Source: Strongyloides papillosus
Taxonomy: Eukaryota; Nematoda; Chromadorea; Rhabditida; Strongyloididae
DNA: 64,000 nt
Reading direction: 5' to 3'
Assembly: GCA_005656395.1 (NCBI GenBank)
Contig: SRSI01000050.1
Coordinates: 496,001 to 560,000, forward strand
Part shown: positions 12,871 through 26,035 of the stretch, piece by piece
Position numbering within the stretch: position 1 is the stretch's first letter
How the letters are laid out: each line of letters opens with the position of its first letter
Notes under the pieces: model-generated
The model's database searches: none
Told to the model about the DNA's origin: nothing
The model's input: only the letters and a program-made list of their open reading frames with translations
Program-made: the position numbers and the translations under genes

Positions 12871-14505
12871 AGCAAAAGTATAGCTCTCGACTTGTTTTTA
12901 AAAGAATATTTTGGTTACTATTATAGGAAATATTTTTATAGTTAATTTTTGTTTTTTAAAACTAACTCAGCAATAAAAGAATATCAAAATAAAATTGTTT
13001 TCCAAAAATTTTTTTTTCTTTTTCTCTAATTTGACTGTGTTTTTAGTACACACTAAAAAAGTGCAATATAAAAAGAGTGAAGATTAAATAAAAAATATTG
13101 TAAATATTTTTCTGCAAAAAACACACCACATCCACTTTATGTTCTTAACTTTTAATTAAGTATTGTCCATCTATTTTTATCACAAGATGTTTATTTCTAC
13201 ATTAATATAAGAAATTGAATTTATAAAATTAGAATATTTCAAAAATATAAAAGATTGTTTGGTATAATTTATGATAAAATATGTTATGTTAAAAATAAAT
13301 TCATTAATTCAAATTTAAACAATGTTTTAGAAGATGCTGACAAAAATTAAGACAACTAAAAAATTGTTTGCACTACAATTTTGATATAAACATTTCTTAA
13401 AGAGCATTTAAAAATAGATTACTGCAAAAATGATTGGTATTTTTGTATTGAAATAGAATGAATTTCCTTAAAGATAGTAAATTAAAAAAATTATCAATAT
13501 TGAATAATAAAAATAATTTGAATTTGATCGTAAATTGAAACTTGATTGAAATCTTATAACGAAATCAGTTGGTATAAAGGAAAGTTGATGAGAATCAGAA
13601 ACGTTACTTTTGTACTGTTTTTGTTATTATTTTTTTCTAGTTGTTTATGATGTTTTGATATTTTTAAATTTTTATGTTGAAAATAAGTAATTCATTAAAT
13701 ACCACCATTTCTGTAAAACACAATTACGTATATATTCTTACAAAACAAGTATTATCCTTAACATCATTAAAATACTTTTTTATGTTATATTTTATCAAGC
13801 AGATTATGTTATTCATTAACATTGTATAGGAATATTTTTCTAATGTTTCAGTAAGTATACTTTTAAATTTTTGTTTTGACGGCTAATGTTATTATTTACA
13901 ACGTGTGGAAAAATATATTTTGTAAATTTTTTTATTTATGTGATGTAAATATTGTGTTAAATATTTATGTAGTATGTCCGCGAACGTACTTGATTTTTGA
14001 AAAATTATTCTTAAGATTGGTCTTAGATAATATTTTACAATTCAAGGTGCATTTTGGAAGTATAATTACTTTTTTTTTATTTATACCTAAAAGATCGTAA
14101 CCGATATATTCATAAAAAAAGTGATTTTTAATGTTTGTTCAGGAAAAAAATGTAAAAAATGACAGAAGTCATACATGTTTTCTTTAGTCACATAGATTTT
14201 TAATGTTACAATTATAACCTTTATACATTCTGTAGTTTGTATCTTTTTAGTTATCTATTTTATTGAATTGACTTTTGACCAGGTCATAAATAATTTGATA
14301 ACTTTATTATAATGTGGAAAAGAATGATATTTTTAAATTGTTTATAAGAAACGTAATATAGATAATCAAATATAATAATAAATGCTTTGTTTTCTGTGAA
14401 TAATTTGTATAGAAATTTGTTTATTATTCACCGTATTATTTTATCAACACTAAATCAATTATTTTTTTTAGTAATAATAATCTCTTTTAGGTATTTAAAT
14501 TGTAG
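12871..14505. other. Intergenic spacer, no gene seen
   Basis: About 1.6 kb of AT-rich sequence. A 74-codon frame at 13876-14100 is F/I/V-rich with no motif and looks like chance. The end of the stretch must hold the ETF-QO promoter; an AG sits directly before the ETF-QO start codon (TTGTAG|ATG), consistent with a trans-splice site. Confidence 0.55.
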
Positions 14506-16296
14506 ATGTTTAGATTCACTCAGAAGTCATTGAATAAATTTACCCTTCCACTTAGAAATGTTGTCAATGGACAATGGACTACAACACATTACACTGTAAA
14601 ACCACGTGAAAATGATCCAAGGTGGAAGGATATTGACATGGAACGTGTGGCTGATGAATTTGATGTAGTCATTGTTGGTGGTGGACCTTCAGGTTTATCC
14701 TCCGCTATTAAATTCAAACAATTAGCCCAGGAACATGGTAAAGACATTCGTGTATGTGTTGTTGAGAAAGCTCCAGAGATTGGACAACATACTTTATCCG
14801 GTGCTGTTATTGAGACAGGTGGTTTAAATAAATTATTCCCAGATTGGGAATCAATGGATTCACCGGTTAAACAGAAAGTTACTAGCGAGTCTATTGCTCT
14901 TCTTACAGGACAGAAAAGAATTCCAATTCCTGTATTTCCAGGAGTTCCATTATATAACATTGGTAATTATGTTGTTAGACTTGGACATGTTGTAAAATGG
15001 CTTGGACAAAAAGCTGAGGAGTATGGTGTTGAAATTTACCCAGGCATTGCAGCATCTGAAATATTGTATAATGAAGATGGGTCCGTAAAAGGAATTGCCA
15101 CAAACGATGTTGGAATTAAGAAAGATGGCAGTCCTAAAGATTCTTTCGAAAGAGGTATGGAGCTTCATGCAAAATGTACATTATTTGCTGAAGGATGTCG
15201 TGGTCATCTAACCAAACAAATTATGAAAAAATTCGACCTCCAAAAAGGTAAACATCCAATGTCATTTGGAATTGGATTGAAAGAATTATGGGAAATTGCA
15301 CCTGAAAAACATGTACCAGGATACATTGAACATACTTTAGGATGGCCATTAAATTACGACCAATATGGAGGATCTTTCCTCTACCATATTGATGATAATG
15401 GAACACCATTAGTGTCACTAGGTTTCATTGTAGCTCTTGATTATCGTAACCCATATATTAGTCCATACCAAATGTTCCAACAATGGAAAACTCACCCTTC
15501 AATTTCAAAATACCTTGAGGGTGGAAAACGAATTGCTTATGGAGCTCGTGCTTTGAATGAAGGTGGTTATCAAACAGTACCAAAACTTCATTTCCCTGGA
15601 GGTGCTCTTATTGGTTGTGGTGGAAGTCTTTTGAATGTTGCCAAATTAAAGGGAACACATACTGCTATGTTGTCTGGAATCACAGCAGCTGAAGCTATCT
15701 TCCCAAAATTAGAAGAAAACAAAACTATAGATCCTGTTGAGTACCAAACAGCAATGGATAATGGTGAAGTTATGAAAGAATTGAAGAAATCAAGAAATGT
15801 CAGACCATCATTTAATAATAAATTAGGATATTATGCTGGAATGGCTTATACAGGATTATTCTATGTCATTGGTAAGGGTATTGAACCATGGACATTGAAA
15901 CATGGAAAACAAGATCATGAAAAACTTCAACCAAAGGAGAATTTCTCAAAGATTGAGTATGATAAACCAGATAACCGTATTACATTTAACATCTTGGATT
16001 CAGTCTCTTTGACAGGAACAAATCACGATGAAGACCAACCATGTCATTTAACCTTATTAGACGATTCCGTTCCCGAATCAGTTAATTTAAAAATATACGA
16101 CGGTCCAGAACAACGTTTTTGTCCAGCAGCCGTCTATGAGTATGTAGAAAAAACACCAGGTTCAAGTGAGAAACGTCTTCAAATAAATGCTCAAAACTGT
16201 ATTCATTGTAAAACTTGTGATATCAAAGATCCAACTCAGAATATTAATTGGGTAACCCCTCAAGGTGGTGGTGGTCCAAAATACGATGGGTGTTAA
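14506..16296 (+). CDS. let-721: Electron transfer flavoprotein-ubiquinone oxidoreductase (ETF-QO, ETFDH)
   Basis: Single-exon frame of 596 aa. The enzyme sits in the inner mitochondrial membrane and passes electrons from ETF (fatty-acid, amino-acid and choline oxidation) to ubiquinone, using FAD and a 4Fe-4S cluster. Seen: a basic N-terminal targeting segment, the FAD-binding [14 protein letters not shown] at about 54-67, [15 protein letters not shown], the quinone-domain stretch [12 protein letters not shown], and [21 protein letters not shown]-terminal ferredoxin-like segment has cysteines at 565, 568, 571 and 596. Length and motifs match the family and nothing is missing. The gene is convergent with the GST at 16451, leaving about 155 bp between the stops. 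The symbol follows the C. elegans orthologue name. Confidence 0.96.
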   Translation: MFRFTQKSLNKFTLPLRNVVNGQWTTTHYTVKPRENDPRWKDIDMERVADEFDVVIVGGGPSGLSSAIKFKQLAQEHGKDIRVCVVEKAPEIGQHTLSGAVIETGGLNKLFPDWESMDSPVKQKVTSESIALLTGQKRIPIPVFPGVPLYNIGNYVVRLGHVVKWLGQKAEEYGVEIYPGIAASEILYNEDGSVKGIATNDVGIKKDGSPKDSFERGMELHAKCTLFAEGCRGHLTKQIMKKFDLQKGKHPMSFGIGLKELWEIAPEKHVPGYIEHTLGWPLNYDQYGGSFLYHIDDNGTPLVSLGFIVALDYRNPYISPYQMFQQWKTHPSISKYLEGGKRIAYGARALNEGGYQTVPKLHFPGGALIGCGGSLLNVAKLKGTHTAMLSGITAAEAIFPKLEENKTIDPVEYQTAMDNGEVMKELKKSRNVRPSFNNKLGYYAGMAYTGLFYVIGKGIEPWTLKHGKQDHEKLQPKENFSKIEYDKPDNRITFNILDSVSLTGTNHDEDQPCHLTLLDDSVPESVNLKIYDGPEQRFCPAAVYEYVEKTPGSSEKRLQINAQNCIHCKTCDIKDPTQNINWVTPQGGGGPKYDGC

Positions 16297-16450
16297 TGAA
16301 ATAGATATTTTTTTTATTTATTTTAAAGTGTAGAACAATTTTTATTATTTTACTAAAAATTAACTTTTCACTGTAGTTCTTGTCATTATTGATGGAGGAG
16401 GAAATTTTTTCTCCAACTTTTTTTTATAAAAAAATAAACATGTCTTTCTT

Positions 16451-17112
16451 TTAATATAGGAGTTTTGGCCTTGTTTCTACATATTCTTTTATTTTTGGAA
16501 GTGCATAGAACTTGTCAATGTATTCTTTAATTTCTGGGTTCTTCTGAGCAATTTCTTCGTCTGTATTGACTACATTTCCTAGTTTTTCCGCAGCAAAAAA
16601 ATCAACCCATGTTAATCCTGCTTTTGTTAGAAAACCGGTATTTGAGTTTTTTAACCATGATGTTATTGTTGGAAAGTACTCTTCTACAGCTGGCAGTAGA
16701 GTGTTTTTGTATAAATCATCCTATTAAATAAAAAATTATGTACATTTATGCTTCTACATACCTTATCACCCTCTTTAAAACCTGATAAAACCAAATAATA
16801 AGGTGCTACTTTATTAGAAAAATCACGGATGTAGTCACCGATTCCATCAACCAAGCTTGATGTAACCTTACAAAGGGGATATAGTTTGAATTGTTTTCCT
16901 AGAAAACGGTAAATTGCAAATGATTGAGCAATTTGAGTTTTTCCAAATTGTAAAACAGGCAATTGTTTGAAAGGCATTGTTGGCTTCATTTCAGGCCAAT
17001 CTTTCATGTCAACTACTTTATCCTCGAAATCAACACCTGCATATTTTAGCATCAATCTTGCTGGTTCTCCATATCCACGAACACCAAAATATATAAGAGT
17101 ATAGTTAGTCAT
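16451..17112 (-). CDS. Glutathione S-transferase, sigma/nematode class (diverged member)
   Basis: Two exons, complement(16451..16720, 16762..17112), give 206 aa, a normal length. It conjugates glutathione to electrophiles in the cytosol. The N-terminal thioredoxin-like domain has the catalytic Tyr in YFGVRGYGEPARL, the cis-Pro region LPVLQFG and the GSH-binding AQSFAIYRFL. The C-terminal helical domain has GLTWVDFFAAEKLGN and ends in KLLY. The intron at GDK|DDL is shared with the two GSTs at 46.6-48.7 kb, but the additional intron those genes carry after the codons for AK/GK is absent here. It is therefore an older paralogue, not part of their recent tandem duplication. Confidence 0.93.
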
Positions 17113-17477
17113 GTTAATGTGTTAGATATAAAATGCTTGTAATATATTTTTCTTGGGGTAAATTGAAGAAAAAATTCTATCTATAAATTTTCTTAATAAT
17201 TAACATGTTTAAAGTTATTATAACGTTACCATGGATATCCTTTACATTATTTATTAAACATATTTATTTTCTTAAATTATAAAAATATGAAAGAATAATT
17301 AGCTTACCGTTGTTGCTAATTAGTACAATATCCTGCTTAGTGATATCTACATAAATTCATTATGATAAAATGCGCATAAATATAACAAACAATTTATAAC
17401 GTTAAAAGTTAGTATATTGAATCTTTAGAAATATAATATAAACTTTGATATAATAATAAAAAAAATCTTATAAAAAA
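17113..17477. other. Intergenic spacer, no gene seen
   Basis: This 365-bp AT-rich gap between the GST start and the stop of the NRBP-like gene holds no frame or repeat that I can support. It should include the GST promoter. Confidence 0.5.
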
Positions 17478-19086
17478 TTAAAGGAAATTAGAATATACTT
17501 CGATTGAGACATCTTCTTGGCTGTCAATTTTTACTTTAGACGAGGAACGAGCAATCTTCTTCAACTCGTTATCATTTCTGAGGTCAGAGATAACATTTTT
17601 GATATTCCCTTGGATAGAAGTGAAAATTTTAAGAACATCCACAGCAGTGAGAATGTTTCCTTCCCTGGCTTCAAATAGTATCTTCCATATTTCTGTGTCA
17701 TCGTTACACGTTACAGTGCATGTCGGAAGATTGTAACTTCTAAGCATTATTCTAACTCTTAATTCCACTCCCGATAAATCGAAATGATTTCCATTGACTT
17801 GATATTTAGTGTATTTATCATAAGGCTAAAATAGTTTTTGTTATATTCACATATATCTTATTTGGACTTACAGATACAAAAACTTCAAAATTAGGACCAA
17901 ATGACCCAAGCTTGTTTTTATTAGTCACATCAACAACTTTCAATAGATAATTAACAATCTTCTCCTTGCCAGCATTTATGTCCTTATCACACATGTTGTT
18001 CCTTATAAGATAGTCTATTAACTGAGAAGCAGATAAACGTTCATTCTCATTCTGAACGAGAATGTGGTCATTCAACAACTTTTCTAATTGTTCCCCTTCG
18101 CAAGCATTATGTAATCTAACTCTTAGTTGAAAATAATCTTCGAGGTAATCACTGAAGGACTTGTCATTCTCAGACATTCCAAGAGGAAATGTCTCAGGTA
18201 ATTGTTGGAATTTTTCATTAGGATAATATGATACAGTTTGAATTATAATCACTCCTAGACTCCAAATATCTGATTTAAAGTTATAACTCATGGCATCGTC
18301 TGGTGAAATGGTGTTTAAGTTAAATTGTTTCTTTCCGCACATGAAACTTTTTTTACCCTTTGGACTTTTGCAATTATTTAAAGCTTCATCAGTAACAATA
18401 CTCTTCACGTAAGAGAAGCCACCAATTTTTACCGTTCCTCCCCTTGAGATATATATTGAGTTTGAAGAAACATTTCTATGTATGATCCCTCTGGAATGAA
18501 GGTATGACAAGCCTTCACAACATTGTCTTATTATCGGTGCAGTAATAGTGAAAGGCATACAATCGTTGTTCTTTTTTAATCTATAACTAGATATAAGATC
18601 ATAGTAATTATACAGACGAGGGAGGATAACCTCAAGATTCAAATTCGTCTCATCCAACCACACAGCATGATGGTGAACCAAATGAAGATTGTTAAATTTA
18701 GAGAAAATAATCAACTCCATTATAATTTCCTCAGCTGTCGTTTTGATTTTCTCATTCAAGTCATGCTCTTCACCACCGAAATTAATTTTTAAAGCATCTA
18801 TCTTTCGGTGGATTAAAGTTTTGTTGGAGGTACATAGTCGTATGACGTTGTTGTTTCTCCCATAGAAAGGGGTACTCCCTTCAGTTACTTCACGATTAGC
18901 ACTATCGTAGTTGACTTTTCCTGAAAATCATCAAATAATATGTCATGGATTTTATTGTTTTTAAGACGTACCACTGTAGTTGTAAAATTTTCCCTTGCAT
19001 GGCCATAAATCTCTTTCATCTTGTTTTACTAAATTAACAGCTTCAAGAATTGGTCTAGTAAATTCACTTTCAACATCGAAATCCAT
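17478..19086 (-). CDS. NRBP-like pseudokinase
   Basis: Three exons, complement(17478..17825, 17872..18920, 18972..19086), give 503 aa, close to the length of nuclear-receptor-binding protein (NRBP). The kinase fold is recognisable (CEGLSYLHSRGIIHRN, the SDIWSLGVII segment), but the catalytic loop reads HRNVSSNS at about 186, so the catalytic Asp is Asn. The DFG position reads KIGGF, so the metal-binding Asp is Gly. The N-lobe has no clear glycine loop or VAIK lysine. These losses match NRBP, a pseudokinase scaffold related to WNK kinases. The C-terminal part (residues 390-503) is a separate folded region with no motif I can name. A divergent WNK-related pseudokinase is the main alternative. 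Confidence 0.72.
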
Positions 19087-20490
19087 TTTAGTTAGTACAA
19101 TGTTACAGTTAAAATATAAGTAATTTTTGGTTAGTTCTAAAAGTATATATGATGAAATAGATGTAAAAAAAGAGAAATAAAACTATGATTATTTCTACTC
19201 TTGTTGTTATTAAATTTCTCTTTGCTAATCTCTTATCTCTTAAAAAGAATGAAAAAATTTGATGAAATTGGTAGCGTGATGTACAGAACAAAGTTCAGAT
19301 GAAAGCATCATGATGTAGCAACAATAAAGAGAGAGTCATGAAAGCTTGGTAAGCGACACAATTCTACGAGAATGGTAATATTTATTAAGTAATAAAGAGT
19401 GATATTTCTATCGACGATTCTTTAACAAAAGTTCTAGAAGGTTCAGGGAAAATCTTTTAACATATATAAAAGGAAAGTAGTCATCGTTTTGTCATACGAT
19501 ATCAAGCCCAATTTCTAATTTGTTGATTATAATATTGTATTTATTTTTCTATGGGGGTGCAATTCATGTTGTATCTAAGAATAGCCATGTAGCATTTTGA
19601 GTATAATTTAGTTCTAAATTATTTGATTAAAGTAACCACGATTTTTTCTGTTATTATATGTTTTACTAATCAAGCCCTTTTTTAAATTAGTCTAACTCTA
19701 TTGACAATAAAAATTTCTACTAGGAGACTATGTTGACTACCATTAAAACGATAGAAAATCAAGATACTTCGTAAAAATATTAAATTACTCTTTGTGTCAA
19801 CAAATTAAATTGTTAATTGCTCTAAGGTATTTTGTCTATAATTACAACTATGTGTTTGTAAGAATATGAGCTTAAGCCTTCCACTCTTTTATTCATGATC
19901 TACATGGATACATTCCTGTGGGGCATACACTGTCAAACATATCGCATATTTGGAGATTTAAATTAACTAAATTTTCAAAAGTTTAGAATATTACCGTATT
20001 CTTCTACTTCCTTTTCAAACACCTTATAGTCGGTATTTTTTTCTTTTACAAAATAAATTTACATATTTAGTTATAATCCACAATAATTTCTTCATTAGAT
20101 AAAAGGGTATGAAAAGTAAATGTTTGTGAATCATGTTAAGTTTAGGGAACAATTGTTTTATTTTCAATTATCATTCTCAAATAGGGGTTATTGCTCATTT
20201 TTGTATATAGTAGTTTTTGATTAACAATTAACCAAAAACATCTACTTTCTCATGATATATTTGCATACAGTACCAATATTTTTAGTTATTTTCTCAAAAT
20301 TGCCATTTTGATTGTTTTTCTCATAAAGTGTTTTTAATTTGCCTTTAGCAAATAATATTTAAAATTTTATAAATCTACCGGTATATCATAATTATCATTC
20401 AAATTGTTTTGTTTTTTTGCGAATAGTAAAATTTGGTTATAGGTTTATTAATTAAATTTACTAAGATACAACTAATCCCTTTTGTCTATT
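19087..20490. other. Divergent intergenic region between NRBP-like gene and RMI1
   Basis: About 1.4 kb of AT-rich sequence between divergent genes; both promoters must lie here. A 60-codon minus-strand frame at 19109-19291 is F/I-rich and unsupported. No repeat or RNA gene was seen. Confidence 0.55.
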
Positions 20491-23111
20491 ATGGAAGAGT
20501 TGCTGTCAATAAAAGGATATTTTAAAAGTGCTAATTTATTCCTAACAGATGATTTTTTGCTAGCAGTTAAAAAATTCTACACTGAAACAAAGGTATGTTA
20601 TAAAAATGCTTTGTTAGTTAGTATGAAGTTGTTTTTAGGGAGCCGCAAAGTTGGTCCCTTTAAGAGACTTTGTTTTTTATCAATGGCTACATTATGATAT
20701 AAGTCAGACAGTCATTCATAAGTCATTACCACTTAGCTATCCAAAAGATGGGAAGTTACTAATCAACAGGGTCTTTCAAATTAACTATGCGAAACGGATA
20801 GATTTACCACTGTATGATGTGTACACTGAATTGTGTGAATCAAAGGCTGACTTAGCATGGTATAATAATAGAGATGAAGATGATGACGAAGGATTTATTT
20901 CTCCAGTAGAGTTTTCCTCTAGTAAATTTGAGAAGAATCGAGTTTTGTTGATGGAATTAACAGATGGGAGAAATATCGTTCATGCAATGGAGAAGGAACC
21001 TATTTCTGGTCTAAAGACAATTGTTACTCCAGGAACTAAAATTGCTATACATGGTCGTGTTTTTGTCTCGAATGGGGTATTATACATCAATAATTCATTA
21101 GCTACTGTTCTTGGCGGTGATGTCGAGGAGTTGTATAAAAGAAATAATATCAAAAGTGTAATCGAAAGGACATTGCGTCTACCAGAAAGTTATAAGACGA
21201 AAATTAAACAAAATCAGGATAGTAAAAAGAAGAGATTTTCATTACCTGAACCTTCAGAGGCTTCTAAGGAGATTATGAAGCAATGGCTTAATAAGGCAAG
21301 AGAATCATTTTTGGATTCTTCAAGTGATTCTAAGTCTTTATACGGAGGATCGAACTGTAGTAGAGATTATTCAAGTAGCGTGTCATCTATAGCTGATGAA
21401 TTGATAGACACAACTGCATCATATGGGTCTAGTGTTATAAGCGGAGATAGAGATACTGCTACTCCAGTGACCCCAAAGGCGAAGAAGAACATTAGCGATT
21501 TATTCCGTCCTATTTTAAATAAAATTAAGAAACCTAGTACCGACTCATTGGAGAGTCGTCATGATGAGCGATCTGCAATGAAGAGAATTACCGGATACTT
21601 TACGCCTATGAAGAAAAAATTTGGGTTAACTTCTTCGAAAAAGAAAGAACTACAAACTATTGTGCCTGGTAGAGGTTTTGTTTTTACACCACCAAATGAT
21701 AAGCCTAATTTCTCGAACAATGGTGGCGATATACTTGGGAACATTCAGAACCGAGACTCAAATCTTTTCAAAACTCCTGAGAAGTGCAGTTCTGTTTTGC
21801 TTGATAAAGAAAATATTAGTCTTTGTAAAACACCAGTTTCTAAAAGTGAAGCAATAACGAAACGTGGGTTGTCATTAAGAAAGCCGTCGGAAGAAAATAT
21901 CTTAAAGAATAAGAAGAACAAAAGATTGGATGATCATGAAAGGTCTTCATCATTTAAAAAGTTAAACACGGAGTCTCATTACAACTTGGAAAAACCTTCT
22001 AATTATGAAAAGTTGTCTAATTCAAGTATTATTCCAAGATTATTTCATGACAATCAGTCCCCAAGGAGTTCTTCTTGTGTATGTTTTTTAATACTTTATT
22101 TATATGTTTTTTTAGATTATACCTCCTTTGGACAAAAATCCTCCAAAACGCGGAAAAGGTATATTACCACCTGGTATTCCAGAGTTTGCAAGAACAGAAA
22201 TTTACCAGGGACAAGATAGATACGATGGATTCAAAGAGGATAGATTCCCGAACGTTATTAATTTCAATGCAAAAAGTAGTAATGCAGGATTAAGTTTGCT
22301 TGATAAAAGAAGAAGTTTAAATATTTCTGCTAGTAAAAATTCAAATTATTACAGTGATAGGCATAGTTATATGGGAACTAATGAAAATTTACAATTCGCT
22401 AGTCCAAAGTCATATTCTATGTTTAACGATAGCTGTAAAGCAAAAAGTAACAGCCATTCTAATATTAGCGTGATGAATATGTCTAATCACTCATCTGATT
22501 TTGGTAGGGATTCACCTATAATGTCATTTGACAAATCGAATATATCATTAACACAAACACCGTTATTTGTTAAGAAGCGAGAACGTTTGAATACAAGCAA
22601 TAATTCCGATGCTTTTTTTACACCACCTAACAAAGTGTTAAGATTTGATAACACACAACAAGAACGGCCACAGTTATATCCTTCTTGTTATACTACAATA
22701 GGTGAGGCAAAAAGAAAAATGGACGCTTCTTTTGGTGCTGAGATACTAGATATTAGAGCAAAAGTAATCAGAATTACAAAACAATTAACCATTCAAAATA
22801 ATCAGTGGACGATGGAAGTTGAGATAGTAGATAGGGATGAAAATAGTTTGATTTGTCCTATTCATGATAGATATATATCAAAATTTCTTGGAGAACAGGC
22901 ATCGGAAAGTTCAAGTAAATATACACAAGAAATTAATGAAAAAAAGAAATTTCTATGTAAACAACTCAGTAGAAAGGAGGATCTTATTTTTTCTATTGAA
23001 ATGTTTCCTACACAAAGTATCAAACCAACTATAAAAAATATAAGAACTGTGCAGCAAGTAGAAAGTAAAGCATCTCAAGCTATTTCTCAATACACTTCCA
23101 ACTATATTTAA
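20491..23111 (+). CDS. rmh-1: RecQ-mediated genome instability protein 1 (RMI1)
   Basis: Three exons (20491..20592, 20639..22078, 22116..23111) give 845 aa. RMI1 is a scaffold of the BLM-TOP3-RMI dissolvasome, which resolves double Holliday junctions. The N-terminal three-helix plus OB1 region is clear: FYQWLHYDI, LLMELTDGRNIVHAMEKEPI, PGTKIAIHG and VLGGDVEELY, matching the human order LMLQLTDG, PGTKI, VLGGEV. A long Ser/Asn/Lys-rich disordered middle of about 450 residues follows, then a C-terminal OB-like region (ILDIRAKVIRITKQL to FLGEQA), the place where RMI1 contacts RMI2. It is longer than human RMI1 (625 aa) because of the disordered middle. Splices AAG|GGA and TGT|ATT keep the frame. 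C. elegans has two related genes, so the symbol is the likelier of the two names. Confidence 0.85.
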
Positions 23112-25007
23112 TATGTTATAAATATTTAATTTACATATATTTTTTTATTTTATAATAATGTATAATAAATTTAACCAATTATATTTTACTTTATTTTTAT
23201 GGATAATTAAAAGATTTTCTATTGTTAGTTAAGTGTCAATTAGTTTAATAATAATTAAAATATATTAGAGGAGAAATCTTCGTCAAAAAATTATTTTTGA
23301 TGTTAAAATTTTTGATAACAAATAAGTACAAGGAACAAGTTGATTATTTGTAAAACTAATTTAGAAGATGTTGAAGCAAACTTTGCCGATTGTTTGTTAA
23401 AAAATTTTGATATAGATAAAATAGAAACAGTTAAGATTTTTAGCATAGAAATATTGGGTAGGCGTGGATTGCATGGTATGGATATTTTAATGAATAAAAC
23501 AGTAGCCGCCTAAAGGTTAGTTGTTTTTCTATACATGGATAAGATAAAAGATCGAATGTTTGAGATATGAAAAAAAGAATGAGAACGTTCTTGAAGGCAT
23601 AAATAAAGGTTATTCTATGTTAATAACTTCTGCTTTTCCAGAGGTAATTACAAAAGCATTTTACGACATTAAAAAAGCTTTTCCACAAGACGAATGGGAT
23701 CCAATATATCCTGATTATGTCTAATTTTTCTTGATGAACAATTATATATTGATGTATATCATCAATTTAATTAGGCATTTACTATAAAAAAAATTAAATC
23801 TCAAGATAAGCATTATATTTTTTTTTAAAAAATAGATACATATTGTGCTTCTTAAGAATAAGTTGAAATTTCTACAAGATTTATTTGTTTTTAAAAATTA
23901 ACACTTTTTAATGACTAAAAATAACATTAAATCTATTATATGAAGAAAATTTCTTTTCATTTCTTAATTATTTATTACAGTATTTTATAGCATAAACATT
24001 TGAAAAATAAAATTCTATATGTCTTTAGTTGGATTTTTAATATTTCAATTATTCTTTCGTTATAAATTCAACATATTTAAAAATAAATCTTACTCTATTA
24101 TCTCTTACAGTATATAAAGCTTTCGAAGTAAACTAAAAATAGTATAAATTTCTTAGAAAACAAAAGTGTAAATAAAAAAAATTCTTAATATAAATATTGT
24201 TATTATTAGAAAAATTCATAAGAAAAGTTTTCAAAAAAATAAAAAAGATACTAAATCTTTTCAATTATCATCAATAAAAAAACTTAAAAAAATCTTTTCA
24301 ATTATAATCAATATAAAAAACTTAGAAAAAACCTTTATTATTGAACATTAGAAAATATATTATAAAATGAAACAAGCATAATATTATATTATTTTATTGT
24401 TCTGACTTAACAACATTATTATCTTAAGTTAAAATATATGTTTAATGACTTAAAATGAGACTATTTTCCTTAAATATTTTATTTACACATACAATAAAAG
24501 TATCCATAAATTATAACATAATTTAATACAATTTGAATAAACTTATATCATTACATTGTCATTATAAAATGATTGTTTTGAATCATCACTTTTTTATTCT
24601 AATAATAAACATAATTTTTTATAGAAATTTCTTTTATTTAATTTCTATGAAATAAAAATTTCAAATGTATAACAATTCTAAAATTATTAATACAATTTTG
24701 CGTTAGAGACTTTAGATTAATAAAGCTCCGATGTCTGTAATGAAGTATTTATTTAAAATAAGATGATAAATCCTTCAAAATTACTAGTAAATCAAAATAA
24801 TTTTTTTTGTTTTGGTAAGACAGTGATTTTTTAGTAATTAATTAATCACAAGATTATACGATTAAAATAATTACTTTAAAGTATATATCATGTCTATTAT
24901 AACAATCTTTTAATAAATTATTAATAACATTACTTTTAGTATTAATAATTTCTATAGATTCACTAGAAACTTTTTCAATGTGTGTATATTAAACTTACAT
25001 TCTAAAA
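23112..25007. other. Spacer before the receptor cluster, containing one decayed gene copy
   Basis: Apart from the relic at about 23340-23735 (listed separately) and the conserved leader directly before the first receptor, this is AT-rich sequence. From about 23900 it is alignable by eye with the spacers before the other receptors, so it belongs to the receptor tandem unit. Confidence 0.55.
23340..23735 (+). pseudogene. Decayed companion gene, copy 1 (family unknown)
   Basis: A broken coding remnant. One frame reads NLEDVEANFADCLLK, then ILGRRGLHGMDILMNKTVAA, then stops. After frame changes, ITSAFPEVITKAFYDIKKAF and DEWDPIYPDY can be read. At least two frame shifts and internal stops are present. 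Three more copies occur at 28170, 31280 and 34500, each between receptors. I do not recognise the protein; the pieces suggest a small soluble helical protein. No start codon or signal peptide could be placed. Confidence 0.6.
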
Positions 25008-25979
25008 ATGGTTGATATAAATTTGATTGTTGAAATCATTCATCTTATATATAAGATACCATCAATGATTTTAATGATGATATCAATATTTGTTATAATA
25101 AAAGAAATTAAAAATAAAAATATCTATTTTAACAAACAATTTTATACAATAATTATTTTTAAATTAACTAATGAAATTATTTTCGTAATGACTATGTCTA
25201 TTTTTTTTAAATTACCCAAATGGGGATTTTATAATAATTTTTTGGAAAAAAATGATTGGACTGCAACATTATTTTATATTTTAGCAGGACAACAAACAAC
25301 GTTTATGTTTCTTATAACATTTTTAATTAGTATAAATAGATGTATAGCTGTTAAATGTCCTTTATTTTATAACTATTATTTTTCAAAATCCAAAGTAATT
25401 TATATATTGCTATTTTTTATCATTTTATCAACAATGATTGGACTTGGAAATATATTTTTTTGGGCAAGATACGAAAAATCTGATTTATTTGGTTACCTTA
25501 CCCCAACTTTGAAATCTAAAAATTTAATTTACTATCAAATCTTCTGTCAAATCTTTTTACTTGGAAGCATTTCTATTGCAACATGTATATTTAACGTAAT
25601 GGCTATTTTAGCATTGAAGAAACACAAAAAAATTGGTTATAAATACAAAAAAAAATTATACTATATCATATACTCAATTTTTATCTTTATAACATTATTA
25701 TGTGTAGAGGTTTTCTTTGTCTGTAGATTTATTGCTGTAAAATATAAAATTAGATCATTTGCTCGTATAATTTATTTTCTTCAAATTGTGGCATTTGATT
25801 TAACATCTGTTGGAGATTTCTATTTTCTTATTTATTTATGGTAAGTGCAACTTATTAATATTTATATCTAAGTAAAATCAATTTTTAGTGATGAACTAAG
25901 AAATGCATTGAAAACTGTTTTTGGATGTTCTAAAAAATTCAATAATAAAGTTAATATCAAAATTCGTTATCAAAGGTAA
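25008..25979 (+). CDS. Chemoreceptor-like 7TM GPCR, cluster gene A
   Basis: Two exons (25008..25840, 25889..25979) give 307 aa. Exon 1 carries seven hydrophobic segments; exon 2 adds the cytosolic tail (DELRNALKTVFGCSKK). Segment 3 ends in SINRCIAVKCPL, corresponding to the NRYIAVKYP of the other copies; the Tyr is replaced by Cys here. The overall pattern (YKIPS at the start of TM1, LPKWGF before TM3) resembles the nematode SRG-superfamily of chemosensory receptors (srg/srv/srxa/sru). The precise family is inferred and uncertain. All four genes share the 3' intron in the same phase. A TTCTATAG acceptor at 24957 lies 50 bp before the ATG. Confidence 0.82.
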
Positions 25980-26035
25980 GTTATTTGTTAATTTAAATAA
26001 GTATAATTTGATTGTAAAAGACGGTTAATGTCCTA

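Noticed and set aside
13876..14100. 74-codon plus-strand frame before ETF-QO
   Set aside because: F/I/V-rich noise in AT-rich DNA, no signal peptide or motif, no splice partners.
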